Shown in pieces: positions 31,934 through 38,563 of a stretch of DNA of 38,563 nucleotides. The notes under the pieces were generated by a model. That model searched no databases, was not told where the DNA came from, and saw only the letters and a program-made list of their open reading frames with translations. Numbering within the stretch: the stretch's first letter is position 1; each line of letters starts with the position of its first letter. Both the position numbers and the translations under genes were made by a program. The DNA comes from Spirochaetaceae bacterium (GTDB lineage: Bacteria > Spirochaetota > Spirochaetia > Treponematales > Breznakiellaceae): contig JAITBE010000159.1 in the NCBI GenBank assembly GCA_031283755.1, positions 1 to 38,563 of the forward strand, read 5' to 3'.

Positions 31934-33330
31934 ACCCCCTATTGGGATGGCTGCTTCCCCCGCTGGTAGGCGCCTTAATAGGGTATATCACCAACGCGGT
32001 GGCAATAAAAATGCTCTTTCGTCCCCTCCGGGCGATCGTTGTTTTTGGGATCCGTCTGCCCTTTACCCCGGGGATACTGCCCAAACAGCGGCATAAACTC
32101 GCGGACAGTATAGGGGCCATGGTTGAACGGGAACTCTTTACGGTGGAAATCATAAAGGCCCGGCTCCGCCACCCCGAAGTTCGGGAGTATGTCCGGAAAT
32201 CCCTGGTTCTATATACGGAAAAAATTCTCAACATCCCCCTGGAACAAATTATCCATGTTCCGGCGGCCTTGACCGGCAAAAGCCCTTCATCCCCGGGTGA
32301 GGATATTCAGGGGTTCCTCACCAGACTTGCCCAGGGGTTTATCACATCCCCGGCTTTTGATTCGGTCATGGATAAACTCTTTTCCACCCTGGCGGATACC
32401 TATGGAAACCGTACCATCCGGGATATTTTGGGTAATTCCGGGGAATTGGAAAATATGGTGGAAAAAATAATCCGGGAGGACATAGATTTTTCAAATCCGG
32501 TTCTTGAACATGCCATTACCCGGATAGTCGAACTGGCCGGTCCGGTCTTAACCGATTCTTTGATACAATTTTTAAAAAAAGAAGATACCCACAGGGATCT
32601 GGAGACCCATGGCCGTATTTTTCTCACTAAAACCATCCTTAAATTAAACGTCTTTCAGCGCCTTTTTATTTCCGCCGGCCAGTACGACCGGACCCTCCTC
32701 GAACGGATGCCCGAAATAATTGACGATCTTATCCTGGAATTGGAACACATGATATATGATGAGAATACAAACCGGCGGATCAGGGCCTTTCTCCGGGAAA
32801 AAACCCGGACTTTTATTTTCGGCCGGGAATTTTCCGGAGAATTTGTCCAGAAAATTACCAAACTCATCCTGGCATATCTGGATCGTCCCCTGGAAGAATT
32901 GATCCGTCAGTGGACTGCTTCTGATTTTTCCGGCTTGGGACAAAAGGTTCTTTCCCTGATAAAACAGAAAGAAGGATTGGACATAAAAATAAGGGCTGCC
33001 CTGGACCATTTTTTTGAAAATCACCGGGAGACCAGCCTGGCGGCGCTTTTTTCGGTGGAAGAGGAAACTAAGAAAAAAATCGATGCCCTGGTATGCCATG
33101 AAATTCTTTCGATGATGGATAAACAGACGGAAGCTTTCCTTAACTCCATCAATGTAAAAACCCTGGTTTCTGACCGGATAAATTCCCTGGATATGATCCG
33201 GGTTGAGAGGATAGTTCTGGATGTGATGATCGATCAGCTCAAATGGATAAATTTTTTCGGCGCGGTATTAGGCGCCCTTATCGGGCTATTTCAGTCCTTT
33301 CTTTCCTGGTTCATTCGCGGCGGAGTCTGA
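31930..33330 (+). CDS. DUF445 family membrane protein (YheB-like)
   Basis: A 466-aa protein of the DUF445 family, whose function is not established. The N-terminal membrane helix with GALIGYITNAVAIKMLFRPLRA and the following GIRLPFTPGILPKQRHKLADSIG are family hallmarks. A long helical, charged middle region (about 60-435) is followed by a second membrane segment near the C-terminus (INFFGAVLGALIGLFQSFLSWF, about 439-460). Such proteins are anchored at both ends with a large soluble helical part. ATG overlaps the SH3 lipoprotein stop, so the two are coupled; a joint envelope role is likely. No terminator is evident in the 81-nt gap to the convergent thiQ. Confidence 0.9.
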   Translation: MNPLLGWLLPPLVGALIGYITNAVAIKMLFRPLRAIVVFGIRLPFTPGILPKQRHKLADSIGAMVERELFTVEIIKARLRHPEVREYVRKSLVLYTEKILNIPLEQIIHVPAALTGKSPSSPGEDIQGFLTRLAQGFITSPAFDSVMDKLFSTLADTYGNRTIRDILGNSGELENMVEKIIREDIDFSNPVLEHAITRIVELAGPVLTDSLIQFLKKEDTHRDLETHGRIFLTKTILKLNVFQRLFISAGQYDRTLLERMPEIIDDLILELEHMIYDENTNRRIRAFLREKTRTFIFGREFSGEFVQKITKLILAYLDRPLEELIRQWTASDFSGLGQKVLSLIKQKEGLDIKIRAALDHFFENHRETSLAALFSVEEETKKKIDALVCHEILSMMDKQTEAFLNSINVKTLVSDRINSLDMIRVERIVLDVMIDQLKWINFFGAVLGALIGLFQSFLSWFIRGGV

Positions 33331-33411
33331 TACCCTCTACGCCGTATGCGGACTTCAGGGCGGGGAGGTTCACTGCCAGAGAACCTTTGGTCCTCCGGCT
33401 ATGAAATTCCG

Positions 33412-34494
33412 TTATGAGGGAAGCACAAAACGGATAAGCCCTTGAGCCAGATGCCATCGCATAAGGCTGTTTTTCGGGGGAAGTTCCATCCTGAGCCTTC
33501 CAAGGGCCCGGAGCAAGGCGCCGCCGGGGAGTTCCGCCTCCAGGATCATCCGTTCCCCCTCAAAAAATTCTTGTTTAAACCGGGCGGTAAACAGAACCGG
33601 GTTTTCCCCCTTCCCTGCGGTGAGCCCCGGGGGAAGTTCTTCCCCGGCAGGGGAAAGGGCATCCTGCGGGATAAAGACCAGGGGCTTTTGGGAATCGTAA
33701 CTTGATCCCCGGGGGACCAGGAGTTCTCCCAGGGGGGAGGTGATCTTCCAGCCATCCTGGGTTTCCCCGGTGATAGTACAGGGAAAAACCAAGCCGGCCC
33801 CAAAAAACCGGGCGCCGAATTCGGTTTTTGGGGCAAGAAACAGTTCCCGGGCCGAGCCGGTCTCCAGGATCCGGCCCCCGGACATGAGGGCGATCCGGTC
33901 CCCCAGCACCGCCGCTTCTTCCCGGTCATGGGTCACAAAAATTCGGGGAATCGGGCTTTTCGTACCGATTTCCCGGAATTCCTTTCGTAATTCCCGCCGT
34001 AAGGGGGCGTCCAGGCTGGAAAAAGGCTCATCCAGGAGCAGGGCCCTAGGTTCCGTGGCCAGGGCCCGGGCTATAGCTACCCGCTGCCGCTCTCCCCCGG
34101 ACAGGGTATGGATCCGCCGTTTTGCATACCCCGAAAGCCGGACGATTTTAAGGGCCTCCTCAACTATAGTTTTCCGTTCCCTGCGGGATACCCCCCGAAT
34201 AAAGGGACCGTAGCCAATATTATTTCCTACATTTAGGTGGGGAAAAAGCGCTAAATCTTGAAAAACTACTGAAACATACCTTTCCCAGGGGGGGAGATGA
34301 TTAAGCGGCTTCCCGTTGATGAGGATAATCCCCGCGTCTTCCTCAACGAACCCGGCGATAAGGTTGAGGACCGTGGTTTTACCGCACCCCGAAGGGCCGG
34401 CCAGGACCAAGGTTTCTCCATCGGCTACCAGAAAATCAATATCCACCGAAAAATCATTGTATTGTTTTTGTAGTCCCCGTACTTCAAGCGCCAT
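33412..34494 (-). CDS. thiQ: Thiamine ABC transporter ATP-binding protein
   Basis: A 360-aa ATPase energising thiamine/TPP import. Walker A is GPSGCGKTT (about 38-46), Q-loop VVFQDLALFPHL, signature LSGGERQRVAIARAL, Walker B ALLLDEPFSSLD and switch FVTHDREEA. The start at 34494 follows GGAAGGAACGG and overlaps the end of thiP by 11 nt. It is longer than E. coli ThiQ (232 aa), having a C-terminal extension of about 120 residues (from FGAGLVFPCTITGE on) that looks like a TOBE-type domain as in FbpC/PotA. It could be named fbpC by similarity alone; the adjacent ThiB and the TPP riboswitch favour thiamine. Confidence 0.88.
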   Translation of the reverse strand: MALEVRGLQKQYNDFSVDIDFLVADGETLVLAGPSGCGKTTVLNLIAGFVEEDAGIILINGKPLNHLPPWERYVSVVFQDLALFPHLNVGNNIGYGPFIRGVSRRERKTIVEEALKIVRLSGYAKRRIHTLSGGERQRVAIARALATEPRALLLDEPFSSLDAPLRRELRKEFREIGTKSPIPRIFVTHDREEAAVLGDRIALMSGGRILETGSARELFLAPKTEFGARFFGAGLVFPCTITGETQDGWKITSPLGELLVPRGSSYDSQKPLVFIPQDALSPAGEELPPGLTAGKGENPVLFTARFKQEFFEGERMILEAELPGGALLRALGRLRMELPPKNSLMRWHLAQGLIRFVLPS

Positions 34495-36157
34495 AACCGT
34501 TCCTTCCGGAACCTGCTTCTGATAAAAGCAAGGCCCCGGCACAGCATAAAATCAAGAGGGTCCCCGCGGCGCAGGCCGTACCATACCGGTAGGCTCCGGC
34601 AGCCCGGTAAATTAGAAGGGGCAGGGTTTCCCATTCCTCCATTCCCAGCATGAGTACCGCGTTTAACTCCCCTAAACTTAAAACTGCGGAAAAGGCCCAG
34701 GCAGATCGGATCCGCCGGAAAAAGAGGGGGAGGGCCACGGTGAAGATCCGTTTTGCCGGTCCTCCGCCGAATACCGAAGCGGCATTCAACAGATTTTCCG
34801 GAAGTCCGTTAAAGCCCTGACTCAGGGAATTAAAGGCAAAAGGGAGGGCGGTAACCCCATGGATCAAAACTATTGCCCAGAGAGAACGGGCGTGGTCCCT
34901 GCCGTAGAGAATAAGCCAACCCAGGCTCAATACTATTCCCGAGGAACTTAGGGGGGCGGTAACGCCTATCCTGATAAGAGTTCCCAGGAAAGCGCTTCGC
35001 TCCGGAACCGGCTTTTCGGCGGTTTTGACCGCGGCGGCGGCTAAAACCGCTAAAAGGCTTGCCAGGGTTGCCGACAGAGCCGCCAGGATCAGGGAACGGC
35101 CTAGGGCGGGGAGCAAAGTACCGGTTGTTTCCAGGGATCGCCACCAATGGAGGGAAAATCCCCGGGGAGCGGCCCGGGAGGGCTTATACAAAAAGGATTC
35201 CACCGGAACCGATATCAGGGGCCCCAGGACAAAAAACGCCGTCACCAGGCCGTATAGGGTTATGCCCAAAAACGCCGGAAGGGACCGGTTTTGTTTTTCC
35301 ATAATCCGGTACCGCAGTTCTGTCCCGGCGGCCAGCCTCCGTCCCCGGCGTTCAAAAAAAAGAAAAGCTAAAAAAGCGCATCCCGCGATGAGGGTTTCCA
35401 CCAGGGCAAGGAGCCCTGCGCGGTGATAATCCAGGGATATCCTGGCATACCGGTATATCTCCACCGCCAGGGTAGTGGCTTTCGGGCCTCCCCCCAGAAC
35501 CAGAACCACGGAAAAACTGGTAAAACTGTAAAGAAAGGTGAGGAGGGAGGCCGCAGCCACAGCGGGGAGGCTCAAGGGCAGGAGGATCGTCAGGGCGGTT
35601 TTAAGTCCCGGGGCTCCCAGAGAAGCTGCCGCGGATCCATAGGTGTTTTTTGTCTGGCTCAAACCGTCTCCTACCAGACGGATCACCAGGGGGAAGTTAT
35701 AGAACCCATGGGCCAGGACGATCGCCGCCGGCCGGTAGAGGAGCCGTAAGGGCCCTTCTTCCGTACCGGCAGCGGCCATAAAAAACCGGTTTATCCAGCC
35801 TGAATTCCCAAAAAAAAGTACGAACCCCAAAACCACGAGGATCGGGGGCATGGCAAAGGGTATCCCCGTAAGGGCTCTGATAAGGCTGGTCCCCCGGAAA
35901 CGGCCGGTCCCCAAAAGCCATGCCCCGGGGAGCCCCAGGGCCAGAGCGGTGAGGGTGCTGAGTCCTGCCTGCCGGATCGTAAAGGCCAGTACCGGAAGCA
36001 GGGTTTCCCTAGGCAAAGCGGCCCCCTCCCGTGCGATCCCCCCGGCCAAAGCCGAGGCGTAGGGCAGGATAAAGGCTGCCCCCGCCGCTCCCAGGGGCAG
36101 CAGTGCAAAGGCCCAGGAAACCATAGTTTCGTATCGATGATAACCGGTTTTTCCCAT
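34484..36157 (-). CDS. thiP: Thiamine ABC transporter permease (two fused permease halves)
   Basis: A 557-aa inner-membrane protein with about 12 segments, made of two homologous BPD_transp_1 halves (1 to about 290 and 300-557), as in ThiP/FbpB-type permeases. EAA-like loops are visible in each half (YGSAAASLGAPGLKTALTILLPLSLP and LLNAASVFGGGPAKRIFTVALPLFF). It starts 13 nt after the ThiB stop without a clear ribosome site, so coupling is likely. Length agrees with E. coli ThiP (536 aa). Iron permeases have the same build; the thiamine call rests on ThiB and the riboswitch. Confidence 0.88.
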   Translation of the reverse strand: MGKTGYHRYETMVSWAFALLPLGAAGAAFILPYASALAGGIAREGAALPRETLLPVLAFTIRQAGLSTLTALALGLPGAWLLGTGRFRGTSLIRALTGIPFAMPPILVVLGFVLFFGNSGWINRFFMAAAGTEEGPLRLLYRPAAIVLAHGFYNFPLVIRLVGDGLSQTKNTYGSAAASLGAPGLKTALTILLPLSLPAVAAASLLTFLYSFTSFSVVLVLGGGPKATTLAVEIYRYARISLDYHRAGLLALVETLIAGCAFLAFLFFERRGRRLAAGTELRYRIMEKQNRSLPAFLGITLYGLVTAFFVLGPLISVPVESFLYKPSRAAPRGFSLHWWRSLETTGTLLPALGRSLILAALSATLASLLAVLAAAAVKTAEKPVPERSAFLGTLIRIGVTAPLSSSGIVLSLGWLILYGRDHARSLWAIVLIHGVTALPFAFNSLSQGFNGLPENLLNAASVFGGGPAKRIFTVALPLFFRRIRSAWAFSAVLSLGELNAVLMLGMEEWETLPLLIYRAAGAYRYGTACAAGTLLILCCAGALLLSEAGSGRNGYGA

Positions 36158-36170
36158 GGGAGTCCGCGGA

Positions 36171-37226
36171 TCAGCCGCCCAGGGAGGAAGATAGGGCGGT
36201 CCACTCGTCCAGTTCCCTGTCGCTTACAGGCCGGGGCCGCAGGGGTTTATCGCTTTTTGGGTTGATCCTAAAGGAGGCCGGCAGGGGGATATCTATCACC
36301 GGGTACATCCAATTGGTCAGGGGGATCACCTCCTGGAAGGCAGGGCTCAGCATAAAATCCAAAAATTGTTTGGCGTTTTCTTTGTTTTTTCCCGCCGCCA
36401 AAAGTCCTGCCAGTTCAATCTGGATAGGATGGCCGTCGGTAAAAAGGGCGGCCCGGTATTGTTCGCTGTCTTCATATTCCAGGTGATACCCGGGGCTGGT
36501 GGTATAAGACAAAACCAGGGGGGCTTCTCCGGCGGTAAAGAGGCCGTATCCGGAACTCCACCCGTCGGCTATGGTTAGGATAGAGGGACCAAGCCGCCGC
36601 CAATAATCTTTCCAGCCGTCACCGTATACCTCACTGGTCCAGTTCAAAAATCCCAGTCCCGGCGAGGAAGTCCGGGGGTCCATCAGGATCAGCTTTTTGG
36701 CGTAAATCCCCTGGGTTAAATCTTCCAGGTTCCGGGGGGGATTGGGGATACGCCGGGAGTCGTAGACAATGGCAAAATAGCTGTAATCCCAGGGAATTAA
36801 CCGGTAACTCCCGTCAATAATAAGTTCCGGTAACAGGGCCTCCGCCCCCCGGGGCTTATAGGCTTCAAAAAGCCCTGACCCCAGGGCCCGGTCCGCCATG
36901 TTTTGATCCAATCCCAGAACAATATCCGCCCCGGCGTTTTTTCCCTCCAGAAGCAGCCGGGATAAAACCTCCCCGGCATCCCCGTGAACCACCCATTTAA
37001 CGGTGATCCCCGTTTCCGCTTCAAACCGTTTGCTTATTTCCGGGCCGGGTCCCCATTCGGAATTAAAGGAATCGTAGGTCCAAATAACGACTTCCCCGGC
37101 TGCGGCCTCCCCGGCGGAAGGCTTTTGCCGGTTTCCCCCCCCGAAAACAAGGGAAGGAAAAAGCAAAAAAAACGTGAAGCCTAAAACAAGGAAAAGGTCA
37201 ATGGAAGCATGATTTTTTCCATACAT
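36171..37226 (-). CDS. thiB: Thiamine-binding periplasmic protein
   Basis: A 351-aa exported protein binding thiamine and its phosphates. The signal peptide (residues 1 to about 29, ending LVFG-GG) precedes the ThiB-type sequence WTYDSFNSEWGPGPEISKRFEAETGITVKWV, LLLEGKNAGADIVLGLDQNMADRA, PWDYSYFAIVYDSRR and SYTTSPGYHLEYEDSEQYRAALFTDGHPIQIELAG, each close to enterobacterial ThiB. AAGGAG lies 8 nt before the ATG. It is the first gene after the TPP riboswitch and is followed closely by thiP and thiQ, so the operon thiBPQ should be shut off when TPP is plentiful. Confidence 0.94.
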   Translation of the reverse strand: MYGKNHASIDLFLVLGFTFFLLFPSLVFGGGNRQKPSAGEAAAGEVVIWTYDSFNSEWGPGPEISKRFEAETGITVKWVVHGDAGEVLSRLLLEGKNAGADIVLGLDQNMADRALGSGLFEAYKPRGAEALLPELIIDGSYRLIPWDYSYFAIVYDSRRIPNPPRNLEDLTQGIYAKKLILMDPRTSSPGLGFLNWTSEVYGDGWKDYWRRLGPSILTIADGWSSGYGLFTAGEAPLVLSYTTSPGYHLEYEDSEQYRAALFTDGHPIQIELAGLLAAGKNKENAKQFLDFMLSPAFQEVIPLTNWMYPVIDIPLPASFRINPKSDKPLRPRPVSDRELDEWTALSSSLGG

Positions 37227-37328
37227 GTTGATGCTCCTTACACTGACCGGAGGGAGGATGCGGGATCTGCCGTTTAGCCGCGTTCCTGAAACTTAAAAGA
37301 CCCCGTAGGTCCCCCTGTTCAGGCGGGC

Positions 37329-37412
37329 TTTTTTCCCTTCGCCGGCATTATCCGGATCAGGTTCAGCGGGTGTGATCTCAGGCATCGCGTTTTACCAAAG
37401 CCCCTATACTGC
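37329..37412 (-). ncRNA. TPP (THI-element) riboswitch upstream of thiBPQ
   Basis: On the minus strand the TPP aptamer core is clear: AGGGG (37405-37401), CTGAGATCACACCC (37381-37368), TGAACCTGATCCGGATAATG and GCCGGCGAAGGGA running down to about 37333. These are the pyrimidine- and pyrophosphate-sensing elements of the class. Between it and thiB a weak hairpin (GGACC with GGTCT) followed by four T, at about 37295-37312, could be the terminator of the expression platform; sequestration of the AAGGAG site is the alternative. Confidence 0.93.
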
Positions 37413-37487
37413 CGGCCCTCGCTAAAACGGTCAACCACCCCGATATCGGTGTGCGATAAAATAGGTCTGAAAAATCAAACCAACCAT

Positions 37488-37516
37488 ACTATATCAGATC
37501 CGGACCGGACCGTCAA
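37488..37516 (-). promoter_or_regulatory. Promoter of the thiBPQ operon
   Basis: On the minus strand TTGACG (37516-37511), 17-bp spacer, TATAGT (37493-37488). The transcript would start near 37481, some 70 nt before the TPP aptamer. It stands back to back with the promoter of the DUF3782-like gene, their -35 boxes 6 bp apart. Confidence 0.75.
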
Positions 37517-37522
37517 GTTTTA

Positions 37523-37551
37523 TTGACAACAAATCGCCGGAATAGTATGTT
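37523..37551 (+). promoter_or_regulatory. Promoter of the DUF3782-like gene
   Basis: TTGACA (37523-37528), 17-bp spacer, TATGTT (37546-37551). Start would be near 37558, just before the AGGAGGGG site (37561-37568) and the ATG at 37572. Confidence 0.6.
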
Positions 37552-37571
37552 TATGGTATCAGGAGGGGATT

Positions 37572-38150
37572 ATGCCTGGTCAAAATACCGGTGAATCAAC
37601 AGGGCATCCGACCTTTGAAGATGTTTGGGTTATGTTCCAGGAAACCGACCGGAAGTTCCAGGAAACTGACCGGAAATTCCAGGAAACCGACCGGAAAATC
37701 AAAGAAGCATCCCGTATCATTGGTGATTTGGGAAACAAATTAGGGATCGTCGTCGAACATCTGGTATTAGCCAATATTAAGGAAAAATTTAACCGGCTGG
37801 GGTATACATTTACCAAAATGGGGCCTGGCGTATTAATTGAGGACCCGGATAAAAAAATCATTACGGAAATCGACGCGCTGTTGGAAAACGGAGAATATGT
37901 CCTGGCAATAGAAGTAAAAACCCAGCTGCGGATTGATCATGTAGATGAACATCTTGAACGGATGGAGAAACTCCGCTCTTATGCCGACCATCGCCGGGAT
38001 GAACGTAAATTTCTGGGTGCGGTAGCAGGAGCGGTTGTGGCGGAAAATGTAAAAAAATATGCTCAAAAAAAGGGTTTTTATGTAATACAGCAATCCGGTG
38101 ATACGGTAATTATAGAAAATCCCGCGGGCTTTAAACCCCGGGAGTGGTAA
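37572..38150 (+). CDS. DUF3782-type protein with PD-(D/E)XK nuclease-like domain and FQETDRK repeats
   Basis: A 192-aa cytoplasmic protein. Three exact copies of FQETDRK (22-28, 29-35, 36-42) form a heptad coiled coil, then a helical linker (IIGDLGNKLGIVVEHLVLANIKEKF) leads to a small alpha/beta domain. That domain holds the sequence ITEIDALLENGEYVLAIEVKT, in which D101, E114 and K116 match the D-x(n)-E-x-K core of PD-(D/E)XK enzymes. Proteins of this build are annotated DUF3782; they have no agreed function and are often present as multicopy families. AGGAGGGG precedes the ATG. The 21-bp coding repeats can vary in number by slippage. Nuclease activity is inferred from the motif only. Confidence 0.85.
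   Translation: MPGQNTGESTGHPTFEDVWVMFQETDRKFQETDRKFQETDRKIKEASRIIGDLGNKLGIVVEHLVLANIKEKFNRLGYTFTKMGPGVLIEDPDKKIITEIDALLENGEYVLAIEVKTQLRIDHVDEHLERMEKLRSYADHRRDERKFLGAVAGAVVAENVKKYAQKKGFYVIQQSGDTVIIENPAGFKPREW
37635..37697 (+). repeat. Three tandem 21-bp coding repeats (FQETDRK)
   Basis: Three in-frame copies at 37635-37655, 37656-37676 and 37677-37697, differing only at third codon positions. Each encodes one coiled-coil heptad, so copy-number changes would keep the frame and only alter coil length. Confidence 0.9.
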
Positions 38151-38276
38151 CCCTGTTTTTCCTTTATAAAGATTAAAAGGGCAGGGCAATGTCATTTAGT
38201 TTTTGAATCGTTAAAATGTCCTTGAACTCACCGGAATTTTTAAGAAAGACTAACCACAAAAGCGTACTAAGGCGCA

Positions 38277-38334
38277 GAAGGGAAGAGGAAGAAAATAAAA
38301 ACCACGAAGGGAAGAGGAAGAAAATAAAAACCAC
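38277..38334. repeat. Two perfect tandem copies of a 29-bp purine-rich repeat
   Basis: The unit begins GAAGGGAAGAGGAAG and ends AAAACCAC; copies at 38277-38305 and 38306-38334 are identical, followed by a degenerate start of a third copy with CCAAGGACACGAAGG. No ORF crosses it. In 38151-38368 I see no gene. Confidence 0.85.
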
Positions 38335-38368
38335 CAAGGACACGAAGGATTACCTGAAGCCGTCTCTT

Positions 38369-38563
38369 GGGCCTGTCAGATTTTTTGTGTAAATGAACTG
38401 GCTGAAATTTTGACCGTCATTCCACCTTCAGTTTTCCATAGGGTTGGTTTCCGTAATTCCTTGTGTCATAAGAAATTACGACATTTCTAGAAAAAGCCGA
38501 ATTGTTCAAAATTTCAAAGAAGGGAAATAAGGAAGAAATTTACTCTTAATATCTGACAGGCCC
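38369..38563. mobile_element. 195-bp MITE-like element with IS256-type terminal inverted repeats
   Basis: GGGCCTGTCAGAT (38369-38381) is a perfect inverted repeat of ATCTGACAGGCCC (38551-38563, the window end). The similarity goes on to about 26 bp with five mismatches, both ends reaching GTAAAT. The left end (TTTTTTGTGTAAATG) resembles ends of IS256-family transposons. The 169-bp interior contains no transposase frame. A non-autonomous miniature element is the best reading; a deletion derivative of a full IS, or an element continuing past the window, is possible. The right flank is outside the window, so a target duplication cannot be checked. Confidence 0.65.

Noticed and set aside
37572-38334. 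Possible CRISPR array at the 21-bp or 29-bp repeats
   Set aside because: The 21-bp repeats are coding and the 29-bp repeats are directly adjacent without spacers; no cas genes are near.

Overview
The window looks like chromosomal DNA of a treponeme-like spirochaete, probably a free-living or gut species rather than a small-genome pathogen. The main evidence is a TatT-TatP-TatQM (TPR-protein-associated TRAP) transporter set known from Treponema, a tmRNA whose tag ends in DSYALAA (close to treponemal tags ending in DYALAA), many ATPase-less carbohydrate ABC operons, and spirochaete-style lipoproteins. Base composition is near 50% GC with clear Shine-Dalgarno sequences and sigma-70-type promoters. 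The species cannot be fixed from the sequence alone.

Region 1 (1-9.1 kb) is a uronate/pectin-oligosaccharide utilisation locus. It holds a divergent solute-binding protein, a TIM-barrel sugar epimerase/isomerase, a GntR/FadR regulator, KduI with all four metal ligands at their E. coli positions, two ABC permeases, a large GH88/GH105 hydrolase with an N-terminal beta-rich extension, and a convergent PfkB kinase. A TGTATACA palindrome repeats with exact 19-bp phasing in front of the binding-protein gene (3 copies) and in front of gntR (2 copies), and occurs once before the kinase. This looks like the operator of the local GntR protein.

Region 2 (9.3-13.8 kb) is housekeeping: dCMP deaminase, an unrecognised 316-aa protein, tmRNA, a LysM protein with a degenerate M23 domain, and a group-2 sigma-70 factor. 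Region 3 (14-19.6 kb) is a second sugar locus behind a near-consensus promoter: a 65-aa Cys-rich small protein, LplB/LplC-type permeases, a binding protein, a TIM-barrel isomerase and a ThuA-like protein. Neither ABC locus carries an ATPase, so a shared MsmK/UgpC-type ATPase elsewhere is expected.

Region 4 (19.6-25.6 kb, minus strand) holds the TPAT transporter genes and a phosphoglucomutase/phosphomannomutase. Region 5 (25.8-33.3 kb) holds a lipoprotein, bifunctional NAD(P)HX repair enzyme Nnr, two small membrane proteins, a Nudix hydrolase, a convergent omptin-family outer-membrane protease (unexpected in a spirochaete), an SH3-like lipoprotein and a DUF445 membrane protein. Region 6 (33.4-37.5 kb, minus strand) is a thiamine ABC transporter (thiBPQ) under a TPP riboswitch. 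The right end (37.5-38.56 kb) has a DUF3782/PD-(D/E)XK-like protein with three 7-residue repeats, a 29-bp tandem repeat, and a 195-bp element bounded by inverted repeats of IS256 type, probably a MITE.

Intergenic palindromes with CAAAA/TTTTG arms recur through the window. Some are plain terminators and others may be a dispersed repeat family. No CRISPR array, tRNA, rRNA or intact transposase was seen.
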